A stretch of 58,099 nt of DNA from Albugo candida (GCA_905220665.1 CAJNAR010000198.1:1-58099); one strand, 5' to 3'. Positions 23,410 through 31,110 are shown, counted from the stretch's first letter. Translations and numbers: made by a program. The notes: generated from the sequence alone by a model not told the origin.

Positions 23410-24156
23410 ATGAATATAAATTATATAAAATACTTTAAATCTCATATATTTGAATTATATGTTTTTTGTTTTTTTTTTTTTTTTTGTTTTTTCTATTTAT
23501 TTTTTATTTTATTTTATTTCTCAAATCCTTTAATTTTTATTTTTGTTAAAAAATTAATAAATTTAAATTTATTAAAATATTTAATTTTTACACATATTGC
23601 AGAAATTTTAATTACAAAAATTTATATTTGTCTTTATGTTACATTTTATGTATCATTAAATATTTTTTGTTTTCAATTTTTTTTTTTTTTATTACCTGGT
23701 TTATATAAATATGAAAATATAAAATTAATTAAAAGTTTTTTTTTTTTTTGTTTTTTTAATTATTTAAGTATAAAATTAATTTTAATAATTATTATACCTT
23801 ATATATGGTATTTTTTTCTAAAAAATAATTTGTTAGAAAAAAATATATTAAATATTTTTTTTGAACCAAAGTTTGAAGATTTTTTTTATTTTTTTGAAAT
23901 TTCTTTTTTATTTTTTTATTTCTTTTTTATTTTTTTATTTCTTTTTTATAATTTTTTTTTTAAAAAAATTAATATAAATAATATAAATATTTTAATTAAA
24001 TTTAGAAAATTTTTTTATTTTTTTTTTTTTTTTATCAGTATATTAACTTCACTTCCAGATTTTTTTAGTCAATTTATAATTTTTTTATTTTTTATTTTTT
24101 TTTTTGAAATTTTAATTTTAATTTCAATTTATAAATATTTATTATTAAAAAAATAA
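23410..24156 (+). CDS. tatC: Sec-independent translocase TatC (ymf16/mttB)
   Basis: 248 aa, very Phe-rich, six predicted membrane helices. TatC is the twin-arginine signal receptor of the Tat translocase in the inner membrane. In mitochondria its likely client is the Rieske protein, but that is family inference. The N-terminal HIFELYVF (12-19; H12 and E15) matches the HLxEL signature. THIAEILITKIY (61-72) keeps the key Glu (E65), and LPGLYKYE (95-102) and SLPDFFSQ (about 214-221) are also family motifs. It lies on the + strand, opposite to its neighbours. Many T-runs make the frame vulnerable, yet it is open throughout. Confidence 0.9.
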   Translation: MNINYIKYFKSHIFELYVFCFFFFFCFFYLFFILFYFSNPLIFIFVKKLINLNLLKYLIFTHIAEILITKIYICLYVTFYVSLNIFCFQFFFFLLPGLYKYENIKLIKSFFFFCFFNYLSIKLILIIIIPYIWYFFLKNNLLEKNILNIFFEPKFEDFFYFFEISFLFFYFFFIFLFLFYNFFFKKININNINILIKFRKFFYFFFFFISILTSLPDFFSQFIIFLFFIFFFEILILISIYKYLLLKK

Positions 24157-24158
24157 AA

Positions 24159-24314
24159 TTATTTTTTTTTTAAATTGAAAAATGGATTTATTTTTTTTTT
24201 TGAAAAAATTTTAAAATTTAATTGATAATTAAAAAATTTTATAGAATTAAATTTAAAAGAAGATCCATTTATTAAAATAATACGGTTTTTATAATTATAT
24301 TTTTTTTTTTTCAT
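24159..24314 (-). CDS. rpl31: Ribosomal protein L31-like, 51 aa
   Basis: Small ORF from ATG 24,314 to TAA 24,159. It starts MKKKKYNYKNRIILINGSSF, continues with Ser-Ile and a hydrophobic strand, and ends KKKINPFFNLKKK. L31 proteins have an NG(S/T)xF motif near residue 20 and a C-terminal HPFWTG-like element. Here NGSSF is at 16-20 and NPFF at 43-46. Mitochondrial rpl31 is known from brown algae, so its presence in another stramenopile is plausible. It converges on tatC, ending 2 bp from its stop. The identification rests on motif order in a very short protein. Confidence 0.5.
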   Translation of the reverse strand: MKKKKYNYKNRIILINGSSFKFNSIKFFNYQLNFKIFSKKKINPFFNLKKK

Positions 24315-24325
24315 AAATTAATTTT

Positions 24326-24396
24326 GGCTAGATAACATAATGGTAATGTAAAGGACTGCAAATCCTTTAATAACGGTTCAAATCCGTTTCTAGCTT
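24326..24396 (+). tRNA. trnC(gca): tRNA-Cys (GCA)
   Basis: Acceptor GGCTAGA/TCTAGCT with a G-T first pair, anticodon stem AGGA/TCCT, loop CTGCAAA carrying GCA, TTCAAAT in the T loop. With tatC it is one of only two genes on the + strand between rns and rps13. Confidence 0.92.
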
Positions 24397-24403
24397 TTAA
24401 AAA

Positions 24404-24488
24404 AGGATAGAGTGGGATTTGAACCCACGGTATAAAAATATACTTCAGTTTTCAAGACTGATACCTTAAACCACTCGATCATCTATCC
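24404..24488 (-). tRNA. trnS(uga): tRNA-Ser (TGA)
   Basis: Class II tRNA with a long variable arm, acceptor GGATAGA/TCTATCC, anticodon loop CTTGAAA carrying TGA. It lies 7 bp after rps11 on the - strand. Confidence 0.91.
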
Positions 24489-24495
24489 TTTATTA

Positions 24496-24894
24496 TTAGC
24501 GTCGCTTTTGTTTTTTTTTTCGACAACCATTAAAAGGTATTGAAGTTTTATCAAAAATTGTTTTAATTTTAATTTTTTTTTGATTTATATTTTTTACTAT
24601 ATAGTAACGTCCAAAACCAAATCCTTTTATAAAAATATTTAATCGATTAATTTTTAATTTTATTATATATTTATTAATTTTTGAAGCAATTAATTGTAAA
24701 TTATAAGGAGTATTTTTTTTATGTTGTTTTTTCTTTAAAGATTTTGTTGACCATTGTTTTAATACATTTCCTTCAAGCGTAGTTAAACTTATAATAGTAT
24801 TTTTAAAATTTGCTTTAATATATATATTACCGAAAGTAGGTATTAAACTATTTATTTTTTTATTTAGTTTTTTGTTTTTTTTTTTTAAAATCAT
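24496..24894 (-). CDS. rps11: Ribosomal protein S11
   Basis: 132 aa, small-subunit platform protein. Family landmarks are GNIYIKANFKNTIISLTTLEG (about 22-42), LKQWSTKSLKKK (about 45-56), FIKGFGFGRYY (about 88-98) and the C-terminal KTSIPFNGCRKKKQKRR, where bacterial S11 has DxTPIPHNGCRPPKxRR. The start overlaps the end of rps13 by 35 bp, keeping the ancestral S13-S11 order. Confidence 0.93.
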   Translation of the reverse strand: MILKKKNKKLNKKINSLIPTFGNIYIKANFKNTIISLTTLEGNVLKQWSTKSLKKKQHKKNTPYNLQLIASKINKYIIKLKINRLNIFIKGFGFGRYYIVKNINQKKIKIKTIFDKTSIPFNGCRKKKQKRR

Positions 24895-25285
24895 AATTTA
24901 TTTTTTTTTTGTTTTTTTTTTTTTTTGTTTTTAATTTAATATTTTTTAATCGTTTTATTGTTTTTGCATTTGTATGCGTCCTTTGTCCTCTTACAGGTAA
25001 ACCTTGATTATTTCGTAAACCTCTGATAAGTTTAATATCTAATAAGTCTTTTATTTTTTTTGTTTTTTTAATTTTTAAAAACTGTTCAACTTTTATTTTT
25101 TTATTAATATAATTTATTAAATTATTTACATGCTTTTTTTTAATTCTATTAATAGTTATTTGAGGATTAATTCCAAAATTTTTACATATTTTTTGTGATT
25201 GATATTTATTTAAACCGTATAAAACGGTTAATGCATATTCAATACTTTTTGTATTTGAAATAATTTTATTAAAAATATATAACAT
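24860..25285 (-). CDS. rps13: Ribosomal protein S13
   Basis: 141 aa, small-subunit head protein. Seen are an N-terminal LTVLYGLNKYQSQKI (about 19-33) and the diagnostic RGLRNNQGLPVRGQRTHTNA (about 89-108). The Lys-rich tail beyond about 118 overlaps rps11 and crosses two long T-runs (24,901-24,926), so the true C-terminus may be shorter. It diverges from rpl2, with only 26 bp between the two ATGs. That spacer (25,286-25,311) includes CTATAGACCATAG and is a candidate bidirectional promoter. Confidence 0.93.
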   Translation of the reverse strand: MLYIFNKIISNTKSIEYALTVLYGLNKYQSQKICKNFGINPQITINRIKKKHVNNLINYINKKIKVEQFLKIKKTKKIKDLLDIKLIRGLRNNQGLPVRGQRTHTNAKTIKRLKNIKLKTKKKKNKKKINYDFKKKKQKTK

Positions 25286-25311
25286 CTTTATTTATCTATA
25301 GACCATAGAAA
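25286..25311. promoter_or_regulatory. Divergent spacer between rps13 and rpl2
   Basis: Only 26 bp separate two divergently transcribed operons that carry most ribosomal-protein genes. It holds a short CTAT/ATAG dyad. A promoter here is inferred from geometry only, and long-range transcription from elsewhere is equally possible. Confidence 0.3.
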
Positions 25312-26103
25312 ATGATAATAAAAAAAATAAATCCTAAAACCCCTTCACAACGTCAAACAATATTATTAAATAAAAATAATTTAAGTAAAAAATTTAAATT
25401 TAAAAAATTAATTAAAGGTTTTTACCGTTCAAACGGTAAAAATAATACAGGAAAAATTACAGTAAAACATAGAGGAGGAGGGCATAAAAGACTTTATAGA
25501 AAAATTACTTTTAATAGGTTTTCAAAAATAAAAGGATTTGTAAAAAATATATTATATGATCCTAATAGATCTGCTAATATAGCTTATATTGAAAATAATA
25601 AAGATTCTTTTTTTATTTTAGCTCCTTATAATTTAAAAATTAACCAATTTATCGAAACTGGTTCAAATATCGAATTTAATGTTGGAAATTCATTACCACT
25701 TTTAGATATACCTATAGGTAGTCATATACATAATATAAGTTTACAACCAAATTCAAAAGGAAAATTAATTAGAAGTGCGGGTACTTTTGCTGAACTAATT
25801 CAAAAAATAAATAATAAATATGCTAAAATAAAATTAAGTTCAGGTAAAATAAAATTAGTTTTATTATCCTGTTATGCTACATTAGGTCGAGTTTCAAATA
25901 TTCATTATAATAAAATAAAATTAGGAAAAGCAGGTAGATCTCGTTGGTTAAATAAAAGACCTAAAGTAAGAGGTGTAGCTAAAAATCCTGTAGATCACCC
26001 ACACGGTGGTGGTGAAGGTAAAACAAGTGGTGGTAGACCTTCTGTAACACCTAAAGGTATAATTACAAAAGGAAAACCTACAAAAAAAAAAAATTATTTT
26101 TAA
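25312..26103 (+). CDS. rpl2: Ribosomal protein L2
   Basis: 263 aa, a large-subunit protein near the peptidyl-transferase centre. The core RGGGHKRLYRKITF (about 54-67), SAGTFAELIQK (about 155-165), and the hallmark VAKNPVDHPHGGGEGKTSGG (about 222-241) with the conserved His in HPHGGG are present. It opens the + strand string rpl2-rps19-rps3-rpl16, the bacterial S10-operon order. Confidence 0.97.
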   Translation: MIIKKINPKTPSQRQTILLNKNNLSKKFKFKKLIKGFYRSNGKNNTGKITVKHRGGGHKRLYRKITFNRFSKIKGFVKNILYDPNRSANIAYIENNKDSFFILAPYNLKINQFIETGSNIEFNVGNSLPLLDIPIGSHIHNISLQPNSKGKLIRSAGTFAELIQKINNKYAKIKLSSGKIKLVLLSCYATLGRVSNIHYNKIKLGKAGRSRWLNKRPKVRGVAKNPVDHPHGGGEGKTSGGRPSVTPKGIITKGKPTKKKNYF

Positions 26104-26111
26104 AATAAATT

Positions 26112-26351
26112 ATGTCACGAAGTTTATACAAAGGTTTATTTTATAAATTAAACATATTAACAAATCAAAAATATACTAAAATTTATAATAAAAATTTAAT
26201 AATATTACCAGAATATATAAATCTTTCTTTTTCTATTTATAATGGTACAAAATTTATTTTTTTAAAAATCCAAAAAAAAATGATCGGTTATAAATTTGGT
26301 GAATTTATTTATACTAAAAAAAAACATATTTTCAAAAAAAAAAAAAAATAA
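26112..26351 (+). CDS. rps19: Ribosomal protein S19
   Basis: 79 aa, a head protein of the small subunit. MSRSLYKGLFY at the start, NGTKFIFLKIQKKMIGYKFG (about 39-58) and the FGEFIYTKK stretch (where bacteria have LGEFapTR) identify it. It lies 8 bp after rpl2 and 3 bp before rps3. It ends in a 3' A-run of Lys codons. Confidence 0.92.
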   Translation: MSRSLYKGLFYKLNILTNQKYTKIYNKNLIILPEYINLSFSIYNGTKFIFLKIQKKMIGYKFGEFIYTKKKHIFKKKKK

Positions 26352-26354
26352 ATT

Positions 26355-27167
26355 ATGAGTCAAAAAGTTATACCAATCAGTTTAAGATTATATAAAAAAA
26401 AAAATTGGGATTCAAAATGGATTACTGAAAAAAATAATTATTCAAATTTATTACATTTTGATTTAGAAATTAAACAATATTTTAAAAATATTTTTAATTT
26501 TAAAGAATTTAAACTAATTCAAATAAAAATTATTAAAATATCAAATAATATAAATATTTATGTTTATTTTTGTAAAACTTATAATAGAAAAAAATTAAAA
26601 TTAACTTTAAATAAAATTTTAAATAATTTAAATTTATATTATAAATATAATAAAATTAGAATTTTTATAAAAAAAATTAAAATAAAAAAATTTAATTCAG
26701 ATAAAAAAAAAATTTTATATTTATTAAAAAGAAATATAAAATATAATAAAGATATAAGATCTATGGTTTTTATTTTCGGATATGCAATTTATACAAAAAA
26801 AATAAATGTAATATCAAATTTTATTAAACAATATTTAGAAAAAAAAAAACATCATAAAAAAATTATTAAACAATTTACAGGTTTATTAAATGAATTTTAT
26901 AGACTTTTTTCAAATTTTTTAGGATTTAATATACAATTTAAAGGTCGTTTAAATGGTAAAAAACGTAAAAATAAAATGATAATAAAAAAAGGTAAAATAC
27001 CTCTAAATACTTTAAAATATGATATTAAATATGATTTAATTCATTTTAAAACACCTTCAGGTATATGTAGTATAAAAATTTTAATGTTTTTTAAAAAAAC
27101 ATCAATAAATAAAAAATGTTATCCCCAAAAAAAACAAAATATAAAAAAACTTTTAAAGGTAAATTAA
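26355..27167 (+). CDS. rps3: Ribosomal protein S3
   Basis: 270 aa, small-subunit protein at the mRNA entry. It starts MSQKVIPISLRLYKKKNWDS, matching the bacterial GQKVNPxGxRLG pattern. The C-terminal domain has GFNIQFKGRLNGKKRKNKM (about 195-213) and a final TPSGICSIKILMFF, the usual TxxGxxGVKVWI region. The middle is low-complexity Lys/Asn/Ile. The last 52 bp overlap the start of rpl16 in another frame. Confidence 0.93.
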   Translation: MSQKVIPISLRLYKKKNWDSKWITEKNNYSNLLHFDLEIKQYFKNIFNFKEFKLIQIKIIKISNNINIYVYFCKTYNRKKLKLTLNKILNNLNLYYKYNKIRIFIKKIKIKKFNSDKKKILYLLKRNIKYNKDIRSMVFIFGYAIYTKKINVISNFIKQYLEKKKHHKKIIKQFTGLLNEFYRLFSNFLGFNIQFKGRLNGKKRKNKMIIKKGKIPLNTLKYDIKYDLIHFKTPSGICSIKILMFFKKTSINKKCYPQKKQNIKKLLKVN

Positions 27168-27526
27168 AAGGTAATACAATAAGAGGTAGTAAAATTATTT
27201 ATGGAAAATATGCTTTAAAAGTTATAGAAGAAACACGTTTAAATAATTTTCAAATCGAAGCTGCAAAAAAAATAATTTTAAAAAAAATAAAAAAATCAGG
27301 AATATTATGGACACGTATTTTTCCAGATATACCAGTAACTAGTAAACCAAATGAAAATCGTATGGGTAAAGGGAAAGGTTTAATTTCACATTGGGTTTCT
27401 AAAGTAAAAAAAGGTCAAATTATCTTTGAAGTAAGTAGCAATATACTTTTATGTGAAAATATAAAAAAAATATTATTATTAAGTTCCAAAAAATTACCAA
27501 TAAAAACAAAATTTATATTTAAATAA
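27116..27526 (+). CDS. rpl16: Ribosomal protein L16
   Basis: 136 aa, the full usual length, a large-subunit protein near the A-site tRNA. It begins MLSPKKTKYKKTFKGKLKGN, exactly the family start, which confirms the 52-bp overlap with rps3. It also has TRIFPDIPVTSKPNENRMGK (about 80-99) and GKGLISHWVSKVKKGQIIFE (about 101-120). Confidence 0.97.
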   Translation: MLSPKKTKYKKTFKGKLKGNTIRGSKIIYGKYALKVIEETRLNNFQIEAAKKIILKKIKKSGILWTRIFPDIPVTSKPNENRMGKGKGLISHWVSKVKKGQIIFEVSSNILLCENIKKILLLSSKKLPIKTKFIFK

Positions 27527-27535
27527 AATTTAAAA

Positions 27536-27609
27536 GGGCTTATAGTTTAAATGGTTAGAGCATACCGCTCATAACGGTATAGTTGTAGGTTCAAATCCTA
27601 CTAAGCCTA
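27536..27609 (+). tRNA. trnI(cau): tRNA-Ile (CAT), modified-anticodon type
   Basis: Acceptor GGGCTTA/TAAGCCT, anticodon stem TACCG/CGGTA, loop CTCATAA with CAT. The GGGC acceptor and overall similarity to bacterial isoleucine tRNAs that read AUA after lysidine modification favour Ile over Met. That is an inference. Confidence 0.85.
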
Positions 27610-27619
27610 ATAAAAATTT

Positions 27620-28258
27620 ATGAATAAATTAAAAAAGAAAAAAAAAATATTAAATTATAATTATAATAATTTTTTAAAAAATTATGATTTTAAATTTAAT
27701 AATTTTAAAAATAAATTATTTTTAAATAAAATATTAAATTTAAATAAAAAATTTAAATTAATAAAATTTAATTCTTTTGAATATAAAAATTTGATTTATT
27801 ATAAAAATAATAAATTATTTTTTAATAATTTTATTTTTTTAATAACAAAAATTTATAAAAACCCCTTTTTAACTTATAAAAAAGAATTTTTTTTTACACA
27901 AAAGTTAAATAAAAATTTAATTTATTATTTTAATAATTTAATTTCAAAAATAATTTGTAAAAAAATTTTTATAAATTTAAAAAAATCACAAAATATTAAA
28001 GGAAGATTTTTAGGAATATATAAAAAAAAAATGTATATATATTCTTTTGGAACAATTTTTTTTATTAATTTAAATAAAATTTTAAAAAAGAAAAAAAAAA
28101 ATAATAAATTAAAATATAAAAAATTATTTTATTCTTATTTATTTAAAATTTTTTTTTTTAAAATTTTAAAAAAAAATAATAAATATTTAAATAATAAAAT
28201 AATCATTTCAAGAAAAACATTTGAAAAAGAATTAAAGAAAATTAATGCCACAGTTTGA
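27620..28258 (+). CDS. orf212, Lys/Asn-rich protein, possible S1-type domain
   Basis: 212 aa between trnI and atp8, identity not established. Composition is strongly basic with no membrane helix. A segment at about 128-151 (NIKGRFLGIYKKKMYIYSFG, followed by TIFFI) has the rhythm of an S1 RNA-binding repeat: G-K/R-V..I...G.yV..G..GF.P. A divergent rps1 or other ribosomal protein is therefore possible, which suits its place in a ribosomal operon. It ends TGA, overlapping the atp8 start by 14 bp. A shared conserved position in other oomycete genomes would support it. Confidence 0.6.
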   Translation: MNKLKKKKKILNYNYNNFLKNYDFKFNNFKNKLFLNKILNLNKKFKLIKFNSFEYKNLIYYKNNKLFFNNFIFLITKIYKNPFLTYKKEFFFTQKLNKNLIYYFNNLISKIICKKIFINLKKSQNIKGRFLGIYKKKMYIYSFGTIFFINLNKILKKKKKNNKLKYKKLFYSYLFKIFFFKILKKNNKYLNNKIIISRKTFEKELKKINATV

Positions 28259-28631
28259 TCAGTTTTCATTTTTAAATCAAATTCTTTGGTTTTATATTTT
28301 TTTTTTTTTTTTTTATTTTATAATCACATATTTTTTTATACCTTCTATTTGTTATAACATAAAATTTAGAAAAAAAAAAATTTTATTTAATAATAAAAAT
28401 AAAAATCAAATAAATTTTGAAAAAAGTACAATTTTTTTTTTTTTTAATAATTTTTTAAAAAAACTATCTTTTAATTTTCATTGTTTAATTAAAAATAAAA
28501 AAAATATTTATATAGAAAATAATAATATTTTTATAAAAAATAATTCATTAATAAATACTATATTTGAACAAAAAATAAATAATTTTTTAAAAAAACGATT
28601 TTTTATTTTAAATAAATTTTTTATTTATTAA
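28245..28631 (+). CDS. atp8: ATP synthase F0 subunit 8
   Basis: 128 aa, stator-associated membrane subunit of ATP synthase. The N-terminus MPQFDQFSFLNQILWFYIFF is the characteristic atp8 start (MPQLDxxxFxxQ...W). One membrane helix covers about 14-40, followed by a basic Asn/Lys-rich matrix tail. The start lies inside the last codons of orf212. No other ATP synthase gene is adjacent. Confidence 0.94.
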   Translation: MPQFDQFSFLNQILWFYIFFFFFYFIITYFFIPSICYNIKFRKKKILFNNKNKNQINFEKSTIFFFFNNFLKKLSFNFHCLIKNKKNIYIENNNIFIKNNSLINTIFEQKINNFLKKRFFILNKFFIY

Positions 28632-28641
28632 TAATAATTAT

Positions 28642-28715
28642 AAATGTATAGCTCAGTTGGTTAGAGCACTGGACTTTTAATCCAATGGTCTTGGGTTCAA
28701 ATCCCAATACATTTA
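28642..28715 (+). tRNA. trnK(uuu): tRNA-Lys (TTT)
   Basis: Acceptor AAATGTA/TACATTT is perfect, anticodon stem TGGA/TCCA, loop CTTTTAA carrying TTT, D arm AGCTCAGTTGGTTAGAGC. One base separates it from trnA. Confidence 0.94.
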
Positions 28716-28716
28716 T

Positions 28717-28789
28717 GGGGGTATATTTTAATTAGGTAGAAAATATGTTTTGCAAATATATAGTATAGGTTCAAATCCTATTATCTCCA
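28717..28789 (+). tRNA. trnA(ugc): tRNA-Ala (TGC)
   Basis: Acceptor GGGGGTA/TATCTCC contains the G3-U70 wobble pair that is the alanine identity element. Anticodon loop TTTGCAA carries TGC. TTCAAAT is in the T loop. Confidence 0.9.
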
Positions 28790-28800
28790 TTTATTTTAGA

Positions 28801-29100
28801 ATGCAAAAAAAAAGAAAACAAAATATAAAACAACGATATTTATTTAAAAATTTAGAAAAAAAAAGATTGATTTTAAAGATTATTTCAAAAAATTTAAATT
28901 TAAATAAACATATTCGTTTTAAAATAAAACAAAAATGGTTTTTTTTTAATAACAATTCATCTATTTCTCGTATAAAAAATATATGTATTTTAACAAACAG
29001 ATCTAAAAGTATTTATCGTTTTTTAAAAATATCAAGAATACAATTAAGAAATTTAGCTTCGAATGGTTTATTACCGGGTATTTCAAAATATAGTTGGTAA
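28801..29100 (+). CDS. rps14: Ribosomal protein S14
   Basis: 99 aa from the ATG at 28,801. A longer upstream frame runs through trnA and is rejected. The C-terminal half is diagnostic: TNRSKSIYRFLKISRIQLRN (about 65-84), then LASNGLLPGISKYSW. It lacks zinc-binding cysteines, as in mitochondrial and most C- forms. rps8 follows 3 bp later, preserving the S14-S8-L6 order. Confidence 0.95.
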   Translation: MQKKRKQNIKQRYLFKNLEKKRLILKIISKNLNLNKHIRFKIKQKWFFFNNNSSISRIKNICILTNRSKSIYRFLKISRIQLRNLASNGLLPGISKYSW

Positions 29101-29103
29101 ATT

Positions 29104-29484
29104 ATGATTATAACGGATACTTTTTCAAATTTATTTTCATCCATTAAAAATGGATGTTTATCAAACAAATCAAAAATAACTCAATTAAATTCTAAACAAA
29201 ATCAACTTTTTTTAAATATTTTAATAAAAGAAGGTTTTATAAAAAGTTATAAAATAAAAAAATCTAATAAAATAGATATTTTTTTAAAATATAGAAAAAA
29301 TATATCTGTTATTACAGATATAAAAAGAATTTCAAAACCAAGTAAAAGATTTTATTTAAAAAATAAAGATTTATATAAAAAAAAAAGAGGTATATATATA
29401 ATATCAACTTCTAAAGGTTTTTTAACTGATTTTCAAGCTAAAAAATTAAATATTGGTGGTGAATTTATTTGTAAAATTTTTTAA
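29104..29484 (+). CDS. rps8: Ribosomal protein S8
   Basis: 126 aa, small-subunit central domain protein. DTFSNLFSSIKNGCLSNKSK (about 5-24), KRISKPSKRFYLKNKD (about 72-87), and the C-terminal GIYIISTSKGFLTDFQAKK (about 96-114) with GGEFICKIF match S8. Confidence 0.95.
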   Translation: MIITDTFSNLFSSIKNGCLSNKSKITQLNSKQNQLFLNILIKEGFIKSYKIKKSNKIDIFLKYRKNISVITDIKRISKPSKRFYLKNKDLYKKKRGIYIISTSKGFLTDFQAKKLNIGGEFICKIF

Positions 29485-29492
29485 AATCAAAA

Positions 29493-30095
29493 ATGACTAT
29501 AAAATTAATTAAAAGTAATCAAAAAAAAAAAATAAAAATTTTTTTTAATACTTCAATTATAGGATCAATAAAAATTTTTTTTATAAATAAAATTATTTTA
29601 ATAAAAGAAAAAATACAAATAAAGATTTTAAAAAAAAAAATAATATTTTGTTTTAATGAAAATTATTTATATTTAAAATATAATAATATTTTTTTTTTTT
29701 TAAAAAAAAATAAGTTGTTAATAACAACTCCTATCGATGAAAAAAAAAAACTAAATTTATATAATAAATTAATAAAATATAAATTAAAAGGAATTTTACA
29801 AAAATTAAAATTAACATTAATTTTAAAAGGTATAGGATTTAAAGCATTAATTAAAAATAATAATTTAATTTTAAAATTAGGTTTTAGTCATAATTTTTTA
29901 ATTTTTATACCTTTAAAAATAGAAATTTTAATAAAAGGTAATAAAATTATTTTTTTAAGTTACGATTATATATTTTTAAATCAATTTATTTTTTTTATAA
30001 AAAATTTAAAAAAAGTTGATTCCTATAAAGGGAAAGGTATTTTTTTAGAAAATGAAAAAATTTTATTAAAAGAAGGAAAAAAAAGTAAAAAATGA
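29493..30095 (+). CDS. rpl6: Ribosomal protein L6
   Basis: 200 aa, large-subunit protein near the GTPase centre. The second L6 domain is clear: LTLILKGIGFKALIKNNNLI (about 107-126), LKLGFSHNF, then KVDSYKGKGIFLENE (about 174-188) and a final GKKSKK. The TGA stop overlaps the next ATG (rps2) in an ATGA arrangement. A translated TGA would run off the family end, which supports TGA as stop. Confidence 0.95.
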   Translation: MTIKLIKSNQKKKIKIFFNTSIIGSIKIFFINKIILIKEKIQIKILKKKIIFCFNENYLYLKYNNIFFFLKKNKLLITTPIDEKKKLNLYNKLIKYKLKGILQKLKLTLILKGIGFKALIKNNNLILKLGFSHNFLIFIPLKIEILIKGNKIIFLSYDYIFLNQFIFFIKNLKKVDSYKGKGIFLENEKILLKEGKKSKK

Positions 30096-30653
30096 TAAAA
30101 AAAAAAAAACACAAATATTTAATAAATTATTAAATATATTATTTAAATCAAAGAGTTTTTATGGAGGTACTTTTAAAAGTATAAATAAAAATATATACCC
30201 TTATATATATGGAATACGTAATAATCAAATTATTATTAATTTACAATATATTAATATTTTTATAAAAAGAATTTTTAAATTAATTAAATTAAATTTAAAA
30301 AAAAAAAAAAAATTTTAATAATAAGTAATTCTACTGATTCAAATTTTTTAATAAAACCTAAAAATTTTAATAATAATTCATCTATTATTTTTTTTAATCA
30401 AAAATGGATAAATGGTAATATAACAAATAAAAAAATAAATTTTTTTATAAAAAAACATAAAATTAATTTAATTATAATTTATAAAAATTCAACAACTTTT
30501 CTTAATAAAGAATTATTTTCATTAAAAATACCTATAATTTCATTAATTGATATTAATCATAATATAGATAAAATAAATTACCCTATAGTTACAAATATAA
30601 AAAATATAAAATCATTATATAGTTTTATTTATATATTTAAAAATTTAATATAA
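30092..30653 (+). CDS. rps2: Ribosomal protein S2, frame broken at two A-runs
   Basis: Read across three frames this region encodes S2. After the first A-run it has SKSFYGGTFKSINKNIYPYI and YGIRNNQIIINLQ. After the second it reads ILIISNSTDSNF, then SIIFFNQKWINGNITN and a C-terminal half with IPIISLIDINHNIDKINYPI, the NIPTIGIVDTNxxPxxIDYPIP signature. Each A-run (13 A at 30,097-30,109; 16 A at 30,297-30,312) needs one more base to keep frame. The start ATG overlaps the rpl6 stop. It is probably intact in vivo. Confidence 0.85.
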
Positions 30654-30654
30654 A

Positions 30655-31110
30655 ATGAATAAATTAAATCCTAAAAATAAAATATGTTTTCAAAATAATG
30701 GAAATATACATATTAATTTAAAATTAAATAAATTAAAAAAAAAAAAATGGAATATTTTCAAAAAAAAAATTAGATATAAAAAAGAAATTAAACCTGAAAC
30801 AAGAAAAAAATTTTTTCAAAAAAGATTATTTGAAAAACAATTACTTAAAAACTTTTATGGTAATATTTCAGAAAAAAAATTTAAAAATTTAATTAAAAAA
30901 TTAAAAAAAAACAAAAAAAAAAAAAATATTTTTAAAAATTTTATTTTAAATCTAGAACATAGATTAGATATTAATTTAGTACGATTTAAATTTACAAAAA
31001 CAATATATCAATCAAGACAACTTATAAATCATAAAAAAATTAAAATTAATAACAAAATAATTAATAAACCTAATTTTTTTTTAAAAAAAGGAGATATTAT
31101 TACAATATAA
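30655..31110 (+). CDS. rps4: Ribosomal protein S4, N-terminal and S4 domain part
   Basis: 151 aa, small-subunit assembly protein. Near the start it has the basic stretch IRYKKEIKPETRKKFFQKRL. The RNA-binding S4 domain is at about 101-151: LEHRLDINLVRFKFTKTIYQ, then SRQLINHKKIKINNKIINKP and LKKGDIITI, close to RLDxxxxRxxFxxTxxxARQLxxHxHIxVNxxxVxxPSxxxxxGDxI. The frame stops directly after the domain. Most S4 proteins continue, and the next ORF, in the same frame, looks like that missing tail. Confidence 0.92.
   Translation: MNKLNPKNKICFQNNGNIHINLKLNKLKKKKWNIFKKKIRYKKEIKPETRKKFFQKRLFEKQLLKNFYGNISEKKFKNLIKKLKKNKKKKNIFKNFILNLEHRLDINLVRFKFTKTIYQSRQLINHKKIKINNKIINKPNFFLKKGDIITI

Noticed and set aside
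28750..28800. N-terminal extension of rps14
   Set aside because: It overlaps trnA. The ATG at 28,801 gives the standard 99-aa length.
30093..30095. TGA read as Trp (mould/protozoan code)
   Set aside because: TGA occurs as the stop of rpl6 and orf212 at the expected protein ends, Trp in conserved positions is TGG, and the Trp tRNA has anticodon CCA.
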